NCBI RefSeq assembly: GCF_022808175.1
Contig: NZ_JALGBX010000006.1
Location: forward strand, 124,001 to 188,000
Reading direction: 5' to 3'
From: Streptomyces sp. AP-93
GTDB lineage: Bacteria > Actinomycetota > Actinomycetes > Streptomycetales > Streptomycetaceae
Length of the DNA: 64,000 nt
Shown here: positions 9,693 through 19,671 of the stretch, piece after piece
Numbering within the stretch: the stretch's first letter is position 1
Layout of the letters: every line of letters starts with the position of its first letter
Translations under genes and position numbers: made by a program
Notes under the pieces: model-generated
Databases searched by the model: none
What the model saw: only the letters and a program-made list of their open reading frames with translations
What the model was told of the DNA's origin: nothing

Positions 9693-10370
9693 CTAGTCGC
9701 CCTGCTTGCCGTACTTCTCCACGTGGGCCAGCGCCTTGTCCCGAGCCTCCGGCTCCAGTGCGTCGCCCGCCGCCAGCGTGCGCGGCAGCAGCTCCCGCTC
9801 GGTGGTGAAGGCGCGGAACCAGAACTCCACCGTCACCTCGTGGTCCGGGCGGTGCACGACCTCGATGGTGTCGCCGGGGGAGACCGAGCCTTCCCGCAGG
9901 ACCCGCAGGTAGGCGCCCGGCCGGGCCTCCTGGGTGAACCGCTTGACCCAGGCCTTCTCGCCGAGCATGCCCTGGAAGGTCCGGCACGGGATGCGGGCCG
10001 AGGCCACCTCCAGGAGCAGGTCGGGGCCGACCCGCCAGCGCTCGCCGAGCAGCGCGCCGTTCACGTCGAGGCCGGAGGTGGTGAAGTTCTCGCCGAAGAT
10101 CCCGCCGGGCAGTTCGCGGCCGAGCTCGCCCTCCCACCACTCCAGGTCCTCGCGGGCGTACGCGTACACGGCCTGGTGGTCCCCGCCGTGATGGCGCAGA
10201 TGGCAGATCTCGTCCCCCTCCACGCCGCTCGCGCCGACGCCCTTGGGGCCGGGCGCGAAGACCCGTACGGGGCCCGGCACCGGAACCTTGCCGTGACCGG
10301 TGCGCCCGTCCGGGGCGTCGGTGTAGTCGACGGCCGTCGCGCGGCCCAGGTTCACGGAGATCAGATGCAT
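9693..10370 (-). CDS. MOSC domain protein (YiiM-like)
   Basis: 225 residues. The MOSC fold is recognised by GDEICHLRHHGGDHQAVYAY, the GIFGENFTTSGLDV strand and the conserved cysteine in ARIPCRTFQG. YiiM-type proteins bind the molybdenum cofactor; E. coli YiiM reduces N-hydroxylated bases and xenobiotics such as 6-hydroxylaminopurine. The N-terminal MHLISVNLGRA is the usual start. It is divergent from the LysR gene and upstream of the SDR gene, an arrangement in which LysR often controls the divergent operon. Confidence 0.85.
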   Translation of the reverse strand: MHLISVNLGRATAVDYTDAPDGRTGHGKVPVPGPVRVFAPGPKGVGASGVEGDEICHLRHHGGDHQAVYAYAREDLEWWEGELGRELPGGIFGENFTTSGLDVNGALLGERWRVGPDLLLEVASARIPCRTFQGMLGEKAWVKRFTQEARPGAYLRVLREGSVSPGDTIEVVHRPDHEVTVEFWFRAFTTERELLPRTLAAGDALEPEARDKALAHVEKYGKQGD

Positions 10371-10436
10371 GGATCCACGCTAGCCGAGCCGACCCAAAGT
10401 GGTCCTGGATTATTCGCGCCGACATCAAAGTGCCCC

Positions 10437-10452
10437 TTATGCTCGAGGGGTG
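10437..10452 (+). promoter_or_regulatory. Possible leaderless promoter of the LysR gene
   Basis: TTATGCT at 10437-10443 lies 6 bases before the GTG at 10450, the spacing expected when transcription begins at the start codon. No good ribosome binding site fits. CAAAGTG occurs twice in the 80-bp divergent region, at about 10395 and 10426. Confidence 0.4.
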
Positions 10453-11349
10453 ATCGAGGCACGCCATCTCCGAGTTCTGCGCGCTGTCGCCGGAACCGGG
10501 TCCTTCTCCGCCGCCGCCCGCGAGCTCGGCTGCACCCAGCCGGCCGTCTCCCAGCAGATGAAGGCGCTGGAGCAGTCCGCCGGCACCCCGCTGCTGATCC
10601 GCACCGGGCGCGAAATGCGGCTCACCCAGGCCGGTGAGGCGCTGGTCCGGCATGCCGCCGGGATCCTCGCCGGTCTGACGGCCGCCGAGGAGGAGGTCGC
10701 GGCCATCGCCGGGCTGCGCGCCGGCCGGGTCCGGCTGGTCTCCTTCCCCAGCGGCAGTTCCACGCTGGTGCCCACCGCGCTCGCGGCGATGCGCGCCGAG
10801 CACCCGGGGACCCGGATCTCGCTGGTCGAGGCGGAGCCGCCGCGCTCCGTGGAGATGCTGCGCGAGGGCGACTGCGATCTCGCGCTGGCCTTCCGCTACG
10901 GCGGCGCCTCCGGGTCGGCGGCCGAGTGGGAGGACCTCGTGGTCCGGCCGCTGCTGACCGACCGGCTCGTCGGGCTGGTGCCGGAGGGGCACCGGCTGGC
11001 GGGGGCGGAGCGGGTGGGCATGGCGGAGCTGGCCGACGAGCCCTGGATCGCGGGCTGTCCGCGCTGCCGCCGCCATCTGGTGGAGGTGTGCGAAGCCGTC
11101 GGCTTCACCCCGCGCATCGACTTCGCCACCGACGACTACCCGGCCGTGGTCGGCCTGGTCGGGGCCGGGCTCGGGGTCGCGGTGCTGCCGGAGCTCGCGG
11201 TCGAGTCCGTACGGGCCAAGGGCGTGAGCACCCTCGTCGTGGAACCTGCCGTCGAGCGGGAGGTCGTCGCGCTGACGCTGCCCGACCTGGCCCGGGTCCC
11301 GGCGGTGGCCGCGACCCTGGCCCAGCTGGAGCGGGCCGCCCGGCGCTGA
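10450..11349 (+). CDS. LysR-family transcriptional regulator
   Basis: 299 residues. The N-terminal winged helix reads MIEARHLRVLRAVAGTGSFSA, followed by QPAVSQQMKALEQSAGTPLL; the type 2 periplasmic-binding-like effector domain starts near residue 90. GTG at 10450 is preferred because family members begin at this point; an upstream in-frame start would add 17 unlikely residues. It is transcribed away from the MOSC-SDR pair and is a candidate regulator of it. Two Cys in GCPRCRRH within the effector domain could be redox- or metal-responsive, but this is speculative. Confidence 0.88.
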   Translation: MIEARHLRVLRAVAGTGSFSAAARELGCTQPAVSQQMKALEQSAGTPLLIRTGREMRLTQAGEALVRHAAGILAGLTAAEEEVAAIAGLRAGRVRLVSFPSGSSTLVPTALAAMRAEHPGTRISLVEAEPPRSVEMLREGDCDLALAFRYGGASGSAAEWEDLVVRPLLTDRLVGLVPEGHRLAGAERVGMAELADEPWIAGCPRCRRHLVEVCEAVGFTPRIDFATDDYPAVVGLVGAGLGVAVLPELAVESVRAKGVSTLVVEPAVEREVVALTLPDLARVPAVAATLAQLERAARR

Positions 11350-11444
11350 CGCCGGGGCGCCGTCGGGCAGCGCTGACGGGCGGCGCCGGCCGGCCGGTGG
11401 TGCCGGATGGGCCGGGTGGCCGGACGGGGCCGCCACGCGAAGGA

Positions 11445-11563
11445 CCGTACCGCGGTACGGCCGGTCGGGTGGCAGCCCGGTCCGGTACGCGACACGCCCG
11501 TGCGCGCCGGTGCTGTGTGCGCCGGTGCTGCGCGTGCCGATGCTGTGCGTGCCGATGCTGCGC
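11445..11563. repeat. Palindrome and 15-bp tandem repeat in convergent gap
   Basis: The 266-bp gap between LysR and whiD contains the perfect palindrome CCGTACCGCGGTACGG at 11445-11460 and four 15-bp units (type GTGCCGATGCTGTGC) at about 11504-11563. A weaker GGCGCCG/CGGCGCC stem near 11357-11387 may end the LysR transcript. No gene is supported. Confidence 0.6.
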
Positions 11564-11615
11564 GTCGGCGTGAAATCGAAGAAACGTTCCTTCGGTCGTT
11601 TCGTGTGAAGCCCGC

Positions 11616-11951
11616 TCAGTGCGGAGTGATCGGCGTGCTCGGTCCGATCGCGCTCGTCGCCGGGATCAGGCGATGGCGGGCGCGGCCCATCAGTTCTTCG
11701 CGTTCGTCCTCGGTGAGGCCGCCCCACACCCCGTAGGGCTCGCGGACGGCGAGTGCGTGCGCGGCGCATTCAGAACGCACCGGGCATCGCATGCAGACCT
11801 CTTTAGCCGAGGTCTCGCGCGCGCTCCTGGCCGCGCCCCGCTCGCCTTCCGGGTGGAAGAAGAGGGAGCTGTCGACCCCGCGGCAGGCAGCCAGCAGCTG
11901 CCAGTCCCAGAGGTCGGCGTTCGGTCCGGGGAGGCGGGAGAAATCTGCCAT
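11616..11951 (-). CDS. whiD: WhiD, WhiB-like [4Fe-4S] sporulation regulator
   Basis: 111 residues from MADFSRLPGP. The four cluster ligands fall at Cys23, Cys53, Cys56 and Cys62, the positions known for WhiD; the G[VI]WGG turn is GVWGGLTEDER and a basic tail follows. WhiB-like proteins act with the primary sigma factor at promoters, and WhiD is needed for late sporulation septation and spore maturation. Seventeen further in-frame residues upstream are low quality and excluded. Adjacent divergent bldM is the arrangement known in S. coelicolor. The last 15 residues are the variable part. Confidence 0.93.
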   Translation of the reverse strand: MADFSRLPGPNADLWDWQLLAACRGVDSSLFFHPEGERGAARSARETSAKEVCMRCPVRSECAAHALAVREPYGVWGGLTEDEREELMGRARHRLIPATSAIGPSTPITPH

Positions 11952-12330
11952 TGGTAGTCCTCTTGGTGCCGGTACTGAGGCGGATACGGTCCATGTCTCC
12001 ACACCTACTGTCGTAGTAGATGTAAATATGACTCATTGGGAATCTAGCCTCAGACATGCGCCAAACGGAAGGAAAGCCGCCAAATAGGGCATAACGCCAG
12101 ATGGAGGACACGCGGTGAGTGGCTCCTGCCTTGTGTTCGCTTCCTCACGTAGAGTGCCGAAGGTGTCCGTCCGACCCGTAACTCTTTCGAGTGACCATCG
12201 TTGAGAGTGCGAAGGCGGTTGAACCAAGAAGTTCTCGGACATGTGTCCGGGAGCATCGACCGCACAGGTGACGATACGTACCAGCCTGGAGGCTCAAGGT
12301 GACGCGCATCAGCAGCTGCGGAGGGCGGTC
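11952..12330. promoter_or_regulatory. Divergent whiD-bldM control region
   Basis: A 379-bp noncoding region between two developmental genes. The whiD side has an unusually AT-rich patch at about 12005-12050 (ATTTACATCTACTACGAC on the minus strand), a likely promoter zone without a match I can assign. The bldM side holds the sigma-BldN promoter listed separately. GTGAG and CTCAC half-sites near 12115-12147 could be BldD-like sites but are weak. Confidence 0.6.
12177..12204 (+). promoter_or_regulatory. Sigma-BldN type promoter of bldM (p1)
   Basis: CGTAAC at 12177-12182, exactly 16 bp, then CGTTGA at 12199-12204. This equals the published consensus for the ECF sigma factor BldN as I recall it. 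It sits about 120 bp upstream of the bldM ATG, leaving a long leader. Confidence 0.88.
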
Positions 12331-12942
12331 ATGACATCCGTCCTCGTCTGCGACGACTCCCCGCTTGCCCGAGAGGCGCTCCGTCGCGCGGTTGCCACCG
12401 TGCCCGGCGTCGAGCGAGTGACGACGGCTGCCAACGGCGAGGAAGTCCTCCGCCGCTGGGGTGCCGACCGTTCCGACCTGATTCTGATGGATGTACGGAT
12501 GCCGGGGCTCGGCGGTGTGGAGACGGTTCGCCGGCTGCTCTCGGCCGATCCCGGCGCCCGCATCATCATGCTGACGGTCGCCGAGGACCTGGACGGCGTG
12601 GCCCTCGCGGTCGCCGCCGGCGCCCGGGGCTATCTGCACAAGGACGCCTCGCGCGCCGAACTGCGGGCCACGGTCACCCAGGCCCTCGCCGACCCGACCT
12701 GGAGGCTGGCCCCGCGCCGGCTCCGCTCGGCCGAGATGGGCGCCGCGCCCACGCTCACCGCGCGCGAGATCCAGGTGCTGGAGGGCATGAGCCACGGCCG
12801 TTCCAACGCGGAGATCGGGCGCGAGCTCTTCCTCTCCGAGGACACGGTCAAGACGCACGCCCGCCGGCTGTTCAAGAAGCTGGGCGCGTCCGACCGGGCG
12901 CACGCCGTGGCACTCGGGTTCCGCTGGGGTCTGGTCCGCTGA
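12331..12942 (+). CDS. bldM: BldM (WhiK), NarL/FixJ-type developmental response regulator
   Basis: 203 residues, full family length. The receiver has D8/D9 and D54 in ILMDVRMPG. The LuxR-type helix-turn-helix is TAREIQVLEGMSHGRSNAEI followed by SEDTVKTHARRLFKKLG. BldM acts as a homodimer on early genes and as a heterodimer with WhiI on late sporulation genes; in S. coelicolor phosphorylation at D54 is dispensable. ATG at 12331 has GGAGGG upstream. It is expressed from a sigma-BldN promoter. Neighbouring divergent whiD and downstream sigD support the assignment. Confidence 0.95.
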   Translation: MTSVLVCDDSPLAREALRRAVATVPGVERVTTAANGEEVLRRWGADRSDLILMDVRMPGLGGVETVRRLLSADPGARIIMLTVAEDLDGVALAVAAGARGYLHKDASRAELRATVTQALADPTWRLAPRRLRSAEMGAAPTLTAREIQVLEGMSHGRSNAEIGRELFLSEDTVKTHARRLFKKLGASDRAHAVALGFRWGLVR

Positions 12943-12951
12943 CCGCAGGGG

Positions 12952-12975
12952 CCGCCGGCCCTCACCGGCCGGCGG
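12952..12975 (+). terminator. Hairpin after bldM
   Basis: CCGCCGGCC-CTCACC-GGCCGGCGG, a perfect 9-bp stem 9 bases after the bldM stop. Beyond it, 12976-13224 holds GC-rich direct repeats of CCCCGCGGCCCCGGCCGG and the sigD promoter region, in which the dyad GGATTG...CAATCC at about 13097-13116 overlaps a TTGACG hexamer. Confidence 0.65.
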
Positions 12976-13224
12976 TGCCGCCGGCGGGCCGGCCCGCCCG
13001 GCTCCCCGGACCCCGCGGCCCCGGCCGGACCCCGCGGCCCCGGCCGCCCTGTGGAATCTCCCGCCGTCCGATCCGCCGCACCCTGGTGCGCACCGGGGAT
13101 TGACGGTGCACAATCCGGGGGACGTGTCGCTTCGGGCGCGATGCCGCATGCTTGAGGGTGTGGCGCATCCTGGAGATGTCGCCGCGGGGACGATTCGGCC
13201 GAGCGGGAGGGGAGGGGCCAGAGC

Positions 13225-13962
13225 ATGAGTTCCGGTGCACCCACCCCGCACAACCCGTCGACGCATAACGCTTCGACGTACAACACGGGCCGCGGTGCCG
13301 CGAATACTCCGGCGCCAAGGCACCATGGATTGATGCGCGACGACGAGGCCCCGGGGTCACCCGCGACCACAGGCGGCAGCGGAGCCTCCCGGAACAGCGG
13401 CGACAGTACCGTCAGCGCGCTCGTACGCCGTGCGGTGGAAGGCGACGAGCAGGCCACCCACGATCTGCTCGCCTTCGTGCACCCCCTCGCCATCCGCTAC
13501 TGCCGCTCCCGCCTGTCGCGACTTCCGGGTGACGCTCGTCACTTCGTGGAGGACCTGGCGCAGGAGGTCTGCGTCGCCGTCCTGATGGCGCTGCCGCGCT
13601 ACCGCGACACCGGGCGCCCCTTCGAGGCCTTCGTCTTCGCCATCGCCGCGCACAAGGTCGCCGATCTCCAGCGGGCCGCCATGCGCCATCCGGGCAGTAC
13701 CGCCGTGCCCTCCGACGAGATGCCGGAACGGCCCGACGACTCCCTCGGTCCGGAGGAGCGCGCACTGCTGAGCAGTGACGCCGCCTGGGCCAAGAAGCTG
13801 CTCGCCAACCTTCCGGAGAACCAGCGCGAGCTCCTCGTCCTGCGCGTGGCCGTCGGCCTGACCGCCGAAGAGACCGGGCAGATGCTCGGAATGTCCCCCG
13901 GGGCCGTGCGCGTCGCCCAGCACCGGGCGCTGAGCCGGCTCCGTGCGCTCGCCGAGCAGTAG
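13225..13962 (+). CDS. sigD: ECF/sigma-70 family sigma factor SigD-like
   Basis: 245 residues. After a disordered N-terminus of about 65 residues come region 2 ([39 protein letters not shown]) and region 4 ([27 protein letters not shown] and [15 protein letters not shown]). It lies between bldM and guaB, as sigD sits beside guaB2 in mycobacteria. Mycobacterial SigD is held by the anti-sigma RsdA; no anti-sigma gene is adjacent here, so control must differ or be encoded elsewhere. The ATG has a GGAGGGG site. The long N-terminal extension is unusual for a minimal ECF factor. Confidence 0.88.
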   Translation: MSSGAPTPHNPSTHNASTYNTGRGAANTPAPRHHGLMRDDEAPGSPATTGGSGASRNSGDSTVSALVRRAVEGDEQATHDLLAFVHPLAIRYCRSRLSRLPGDARHFVEDLAQEVCVAVLMALPRYRDTGRPFEAFVFAIAAHKVADLQRAAMRHPGSTAVPSDEMPERPDDSLGPEERALLSSDAAWAKKLLANLPENQRELLVLRVAVGLTAEETGQMLGMSPGAVRVAQHRALSRLRALAEQ

Positions 13963-13985
13963 GCCGTACGGGGTTTTCCCCGTAG

Positions 13986-15602
<1,617 letters not shown>

Positions 15603-15612
15603 TCGGAGCATC

Positions 15613-15652
15613 GCAGGAGGGGCGGGCCCGGACGGGCCCGCCCCTCCTGCGT
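15613..15652 (+). terminator. Strong hairpin after guaB
   Basis: A perfect 18-bp stem (CGCAGGAGGGGCGGGCCC and its complement) with loop GGAC, 10 bases after the stop. It should separate guaB from guaB3. Confidence 0.9.
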
Positions 15653-15747
15653 GCCCGGTGCGTGCGTCCGTACAGCGGTCACCGGAACGCGGCGCGCCGG
15701 GGTTCGGGGATACTGGACGGGCAGACCCACAGGAAAGGCCACCACAC

Positions 15748-16872
15748 GTGACTGAGATCGAGATCGGGCGCGGCAAGCGCGGCCGCCGGGCGTACGCGTT
15801 CGATGACATCGCCATCGTCCCCAGCCGCCGTACCCGGGACCCGAAGGAGGTCTCGATCGCCTGGCAGATCGACGCCTACCGCTTCGAGCTCCCGTTCCTG
15901 GCCGCCCCCATGGACTCGGTCGTCTCCCCGCAGACCGCCATCCGCATCGGCGAGCTCGGCGGCCTCGGCGTGCTGAACCTCGAAGGCCTGTGGACCCGGT
16001 ACGAGGACCCGCAGCCGCTGCTCGACGAGATCGCGGAGCTGGACGAGGAGTCCGCCACCCGCCGTCTCCAGGAGATCTACTCCGCTCCGATCCAGGCGGA
16101 CCTGATCCGTCAGCGGATCAAGGAGGTGCGCGACTCGGGCGTCGTCACCGCCGCCGCGCTCTCCCCGCAGCGCACGGCCGAGTTCTCCAAGGCCGTCGTC
16201 GACGCGGGCGTGGACATCTTCGTGATCCGCGGCACCACCGTGTCGGCGGAGCACGTCTCCGGCGCCGCCGAACCGCTGAACCTCAAGCAGTTCATCTACG
16301 AGCTCGACGTCCCGGTCATCGTGGGCGGCTGCGCCACCTACACCGCGGCCCTGCACCTGATGCGCACCGGCGCGGCCGGCGTCCTGGTCGGCTTCGGCGG
16401 CGGCGCCGCGCACACCACGCGCAACGTGCTGGGCATCCAGGTCCCGATGGCCACCGCCGTCGCCGACGTGGCGGCGGCCCGCCGCGACTACATGGACGAG
16501 TCCGGCGGCCGCTACGTGCACGTCATCGCCGACGGCGGCGTGGGCTGGTCCGGCGACATCCCGAAGGCCGTCGCCTGCGGCGCCGACGCCGTGATGATGG
16601 GCTCCCCGCTGGCCCGTGCCACCGACGCGCCCGGCAAGGGCAACCACTGGGGCATGGAGGCCGTCCACGAGGACGTGCCGCGCGGCAAGAAGGTCGACCT
16701 CGGCACGGTCGGCACCACCGAGGAGATCCTCACCGGCCCGTCGCACTCCCCGGACGGCTCGATGAACATCTTCGGCGCGCTGCGCCGCTCGATGGCGACC
16801 ACCGGCTACAGCGAGCTCAAGGAGTTCCAGCGGGTCGAGGTCACCATCGCGGACTCGCAGCACAGCCGCTGA
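15748..16872 (+). CDS. guaB3: GuaB3, IMP dehydrogenase/GMP reductase family protein
   Basis: 374 residues. The same barrel as GuaB without CBS domains: YAFDDIAIVPSRRTRDP at the start, GGLGVLNLEGLW, VIVGGCATYTAALHL with a candidate catalytic Cys, and HVIADGGVGWSGDIPKAVA. The family always accompanies guaB in actinobacteria. Whether it oxidises IMP or reduces GMP differs between organisms and cannot be settled here. The start is GTG at 15748 after an AGGAAAGG site. A strong terminator precedes it, so it has its own promoter in the 145-bp gap. Confidence 0.92.
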   Translation: MTEIEIGRGKRGRRAYAFDDIAIVPSRRTRDPKEVSIAWQIDAYRFELPFLAAPMDSVVSPQTAIRIGELGGLGVLNLEGLWTRYEDPQPLLDEIAELDEESATRRLQEIYSAPIQADLIRQRIKEVRDSGVVTAAALSPQRTAEFSKAVVDAGVDIFVIRGTTVSAEHVSGAAEPLNLKQFIYELDVPVIVGGCATYTAALHLMRTGAAGVLVGFGGGAAHTTRNVLGIQVPMATAVADVAAARRDYMDESGGRYVHVIADGGVGWSGDIPKAVACGADAVMMGSPLARATDAPGKGNHWGMEAVHEDVPRGKKVDLGTVGTTEEILTGPSHSPDGSMNIFGALRRSMATTGYSELKEFQRVEVTIADSQHSR

Positions 16873-16890
16873 CGGTCTTCGCCGTACGTT

Positions 16891-16934
16891 CGCCGGAGGG
16901 CCGGCGCCCCTTGTGGGGCGCCGGCCCTCCGGCG
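16891..16934. terminator. Strong hairpin after guaB3
   Basis: A perfect 20-bp stem with the loop TTGT. It lies between convergent guaB3 and the M16-like gene and probably ends both transcripts. Confidence 0.9.
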
Positions 16935-16971
16935 TGTCCGGCTCCGGTTCAGGCGTCCAGGGGTGCCGCGG

Positions 16972-18741
16972 CTACTTCCTTCCCGCGGTCCGGAGCCTCA
17001 GACAGACGGCCCAGGGAATCAGGGCGGCGCCCGCGACGAGCAGCCACTTGAACAGGAACCAGGCGTTGTCCCGGGATATCTGCCCGTGCTCGTCGCCCAT
17101 GACGAGGCCGAGGACGAGCACGGACGCGCCGATGACCATCCCCGGCAGGCCCAGCACCCACAGCAGGACGGTGAACCAGGTGGCGGCCGGAGCGGCGGGC
17201 ACCGGGGCCGGGGCCGGGGTCGGTGCCGGCGTCTGCGGTGCCGGGGTCTGCGGGGCGGTGCGCGGGGCCCGGACCGGAGTGCGCGGCGGCATCGCGACGA
17301 CCGCGGAGGGCGGGACACCCGCATCGAGGGGGGCCAGCTCGGCCGCGGTGATCGCGAACCGGGCCGGCTCGACGGTGAGCGTGAACCCGTCGTGGCCGAC
17401 CAGGTGGCGGGCTCCGTCCGGGTAGGCCTGCATCAGGGAGCACTCGGCGTAGCGGACGGTGATCCGGCCTGCCGCGCTGACCAGGCCGACCCCCTCGGCG
17501 GCCACGGTGAGGACCGTGCCGGGATCGTCCGAAGCCGGGTACTCCCGCCCGGAGACGGTCTCCGTGGACCCGGTGGGCGCGGCCGCGAGCCCGGCCCCGT
17601 CCACGCTGCCGCGCGGCGCCCGCACCAGGGCGCCGGCCCACAGGGCGCGCGCGACCTCGTGCAGGTCCTGCGCGCCGACCGCCTCGATCTCGGCCCGCTC
17701 CTCGGCGGGGGTGCGGTGGGGGCGGCCCAGCAGCAGGTCCGTGGCCCGGTCCGGGAGCCGTGCCGCGGCGAGCCCGGGGGTGTCGAGCCGCGCGAGCGCG
17801 GAGGCCCGTACGGCGTCCAGCGCGGACTCCTCGATCCGGCCGGCGCGGAGCTTCGCCAGGACGTCCACGAAGACGCCGGCCATCGCGTCCTGGTGCTGCG
17901 GGAGCGCCTCGGCGTGGGCGACGACGGTCGCGGAGCCGGCGTCGCGCGGGACGTACTCGGCGGTCGCGGCGTACGCGTACCCGCTGTTCTGGCGCAGTTC
18001 CCGCAGCAGCTCCCTGCCGAGTACGCCGGTGAACAGGCGCGCGGCGGTGGAGCGCGGCAGTACGGAGGTCAGGGTGACGGAGCCGTCGCCGCCCCGGAAC
18101 CGGGCGGGCAGGGCGGGCAGGGCCGAGGTGGCCTCGGGCGCGGGGTGCCGGCCGCCGGTGGGGAGGGTGAGGTCGAGGCCCTCGGGGACGGCGCCCGCGG
18201 TGATCCACAGGACGGCGTTCCCGGCCGTGAACCGGCTACGGGCCCAGTCGCGCACCTGCTCCGCGGTGAGGTGCGGGAGCCCGGCCTCGTCGTAGCCGGT
18301 GAGGCCGTAGGAGCGGGAGCCGTAGCGCCACTGGGCGCAGCGTCCGGCGGGGTCGGGGGCGCGGTCGGCAGAACGGTCGGCAGGGCGGTCGGCGGCGCGG
18401 TCCGCGGGCTCGGTGCGCAGGATCTCCTTCAGGGTCTCCAGCCGTTCGAGGGGGAGGTCGCGCAGCGCGGCGCAGACGCCGTTCAGGTGGGCCACCACTT
18501 CGGCGGGGGTGCCGGTGACCTGGAACCGGGTGAACGTGGCGGAGGGCGCGGGGGCGCCGTCCTCGGGCGGGTCGCCCGGGCCGAGCCGGTGCAGGGCGAG
18601 GCGCCGGACGAGGCGGGTGATGCCGCTGGTGGCGAGGGTCTCGTCGGCGCGGCCGACGCGGAAGAACAGCCCGGCGGTGACCGGGCCGGGCCGGGGGGCG
18701 AGGAGCACGGGGACTCCGTCGACGGTGGTCTCGGTGATCAT
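16972..18741 (-). CDS. M16 (insulinase-like) peptidase homologue, zinc site lost, membrane anchored
   Basis: 589 residues. The N-terminal 440 residues resemble an M16 pair of domains: VPVLLAPRPGPVTAGLFFRVG, a zinc-site helix GITRLVRRLAL, and a second half with LGRELLRELRQNSGYAYAA, close to the R-Y/G-Y substrate motif of M16. The HxxEH signature expected as HLVEH reads RLVRR: both His and the Glu are Arg. Two membrane helices at about 537-585 follow a Pro/Thr/Ala linker. It cannot be a zinc protease of the normal type and may bind peptides or a partner. ATGA overlap couples it to the upstream gene. Confidence 0.75.
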   Translation of the reverse strand: MITETTVDGVPVLLAPRPGPVTAGLFFRVGRADETLATSGITRLVRRLALHRLGPGDPPEDGAPAPSATFTRFQVTGTPAEVVAHLNGVCAALRDLPLERLETLKEILRTEPADRAADRPADRSADRAPDPAGRCAQWRYGSRSYGLTGYDEAGLPHLTAEQVRDWARSRFTAGNAVLWITAGAVPEGLDLTLPTGGRHPAPEATSALPALPARFRGGDGSVTLTSVLPRSTAARLFTGVLGRELLRELRQNSGYAYAATAEYVPRDAGSATVVAHAEALPQHQDAMAGVFVDVLAKLRAGRIEESALDAVRASALARLDTPGLAAARLPDRATDLLLGRPHRTPAEERAEIEAVGAQDLHEVARALWAGALVRAPRGSVDGAGLAAAPTGSTETVSGREYPASDDPGTVLTVAAEGVGLVSAAGRITVRYAECSLMQAYPDGARHLVGHDGFTLTVEPARFAITAAELAPLDAGVPPSAVVAMPPRTPVRAPRTAPQTPAPQTPAPTPAPAPVPAAPAATWFTVLLWVLGLPGMVIGASVLVLGLVMGDEHGQISRDNAWFLFKWLLVAGAALIPWAVCLRLRTAGRK

Positions 18742-19139
18742 GCGGCTCCTCGGCCGTGGTTGCGGCGGCGTGCCGGGGTGGCGCACGGGGCGGCGGAACG
18801 GACGTCCCGGCCGACCCGGCCGACCCGGGCGACCCGGGCGACCCGGCCGACCCGGCCGACCCGGATCAGCCGCCCGGCGAGCAGGCTCCGTACGAGCGGA
18901 TCCCCGGGGTCCTGCGCCATGGCCTCGTTGAGGAACGGCCCGGCGTTGTGCTGTTCGCCGACGACACGAGAGGAGGCGGCCCGGTCGTCCTCGTCGCCGA
19001 GTGCGGCGAAGGCCGCGGCGAGGGCCGCGGCGACGGCGTCCCGGTCCTGGCGGTGGACGGGGGCGCGCAGGTCGGCGAGCGCGGGGATGCGGTCGGCGGG
19101 CTCGTACAGGGGCCGGCCGAGCGGGGGGTGAGCGGACAC
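18738..19139 (-). CDS. Hypothetical protein with Arg-Val-Gly repeat tail, possibly truncated
   Basis: 133 residues from GTG (MSAHPPLG). The middle reads as helices (ADLRAPVHRQDRDAVAAALA, MAQDPGDPLVRSLLAGRLIR), like the front of a larger TPR-type protein of the LLA(G/E)RL type. It then runs into RVGRVARVARVGRVGRD, encoded by a 9-bp tandem repeat at 18807-18865, and ends in a basic tail of low quality. The stop and the M16-like ATG share ATGA, so coupling is likely. It may be a shortened relict whose end was replaced through repeat slippage. Function unknown. Confidence 0.5.
   Translation of the reverse strand: MSAHPPLGRPLYEPADRIPALADLRAPVHRQDRDAVAAALAAAFAALGDEDDRAASSRVVGEQHNAGPFLNEAMAQDPGDPLVRSLLAGRLIRVGRVGRVARVARVGRVGRDVRSAAPCATPARRRNHGRGAA
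18807..18865. repeat. 9-bp tandem repeat within coding region
   Basis: About six and a half units of CGGCCGACC / CGGGCGACC. The period preserves the reading frame, so copy-number changes lengthen or shorten the repeat tail of the 18738-19139 protein. Confidence 0.8.
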
Positions 19140-19404
19140 GCGCGGATCATATGACCGGCGGTCGCGTGGGCGACAGGGATTTCGGCCCGGTCTCCCGATC
19201 ATGGGAGCGGCTGGTCGGGAGGGGTGCGGGAGGTGGAATCGGCGGGCTGCCCGATGCGGTGCGGTGCGTGGTGGACTCGCCGTGCGGCCCTGGCGGCAGG
19301 CCGGCCCGGTGCTCCGGGCTCGGCTGCCGTGGTGGAGAGCCGTGGACCGCCTCAGCCGAAGTCGGCCCCGGAGTCCGGGGCCGGTCCTGGTGCGGAGCCG
19401 AGGT

Positions 19405-19671
19405 TCAGGCGGCCTTGCGGGCCGACTGGAAGGCGGTGGAACCGCCGAGGGCGAGGAAGAGGTACGTCATCGGGCCCGAGGTTTCCTTCCAGGCGTCGAC
19501 GAGCAGGGAGGTGCCGAGGTTGAGCACGTCGAGGGTGCTCACGCCGAGCTCGTCCGCACCGATCATGGCGATGCCGAGGAGCTGGCTGGCGGATACACCC
19601 CAACAGGCCATCGCGATGGTCGTGGAACGCCTGCCGCTCGGCTGTGGTCCCGCCTTCGTGGGCACGCTCAA
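19405..19671 (-). CDS. Small putative membrane protein
   Basis: 88 residues from TTG, or 86 from the GTG two codons later. Two hydrophobic stretches (WGVSASQLLGIAMIGA and MTYLFLALGGSTAF) flank a segment with LDVLNLGTSLLVDAWKE; the tail is basic. I recognise no family. Codon position GC is less biased than in neighbours, and the upstream DNA is markedly AT-richer than the window. It could be a small accessory gene from a lost mobile element. The region 19140-19404 next to it holds nothing supportable. Confidence 0.4.
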   Translation of the reverse strand: MSVPTKAGPQPSGRRSTTIAMACWGVSASQLLGIAMIGADELGVSTLDVLNLGTSLLVDAWKETSGPMTYLFLALGGSTAFQSARKAA

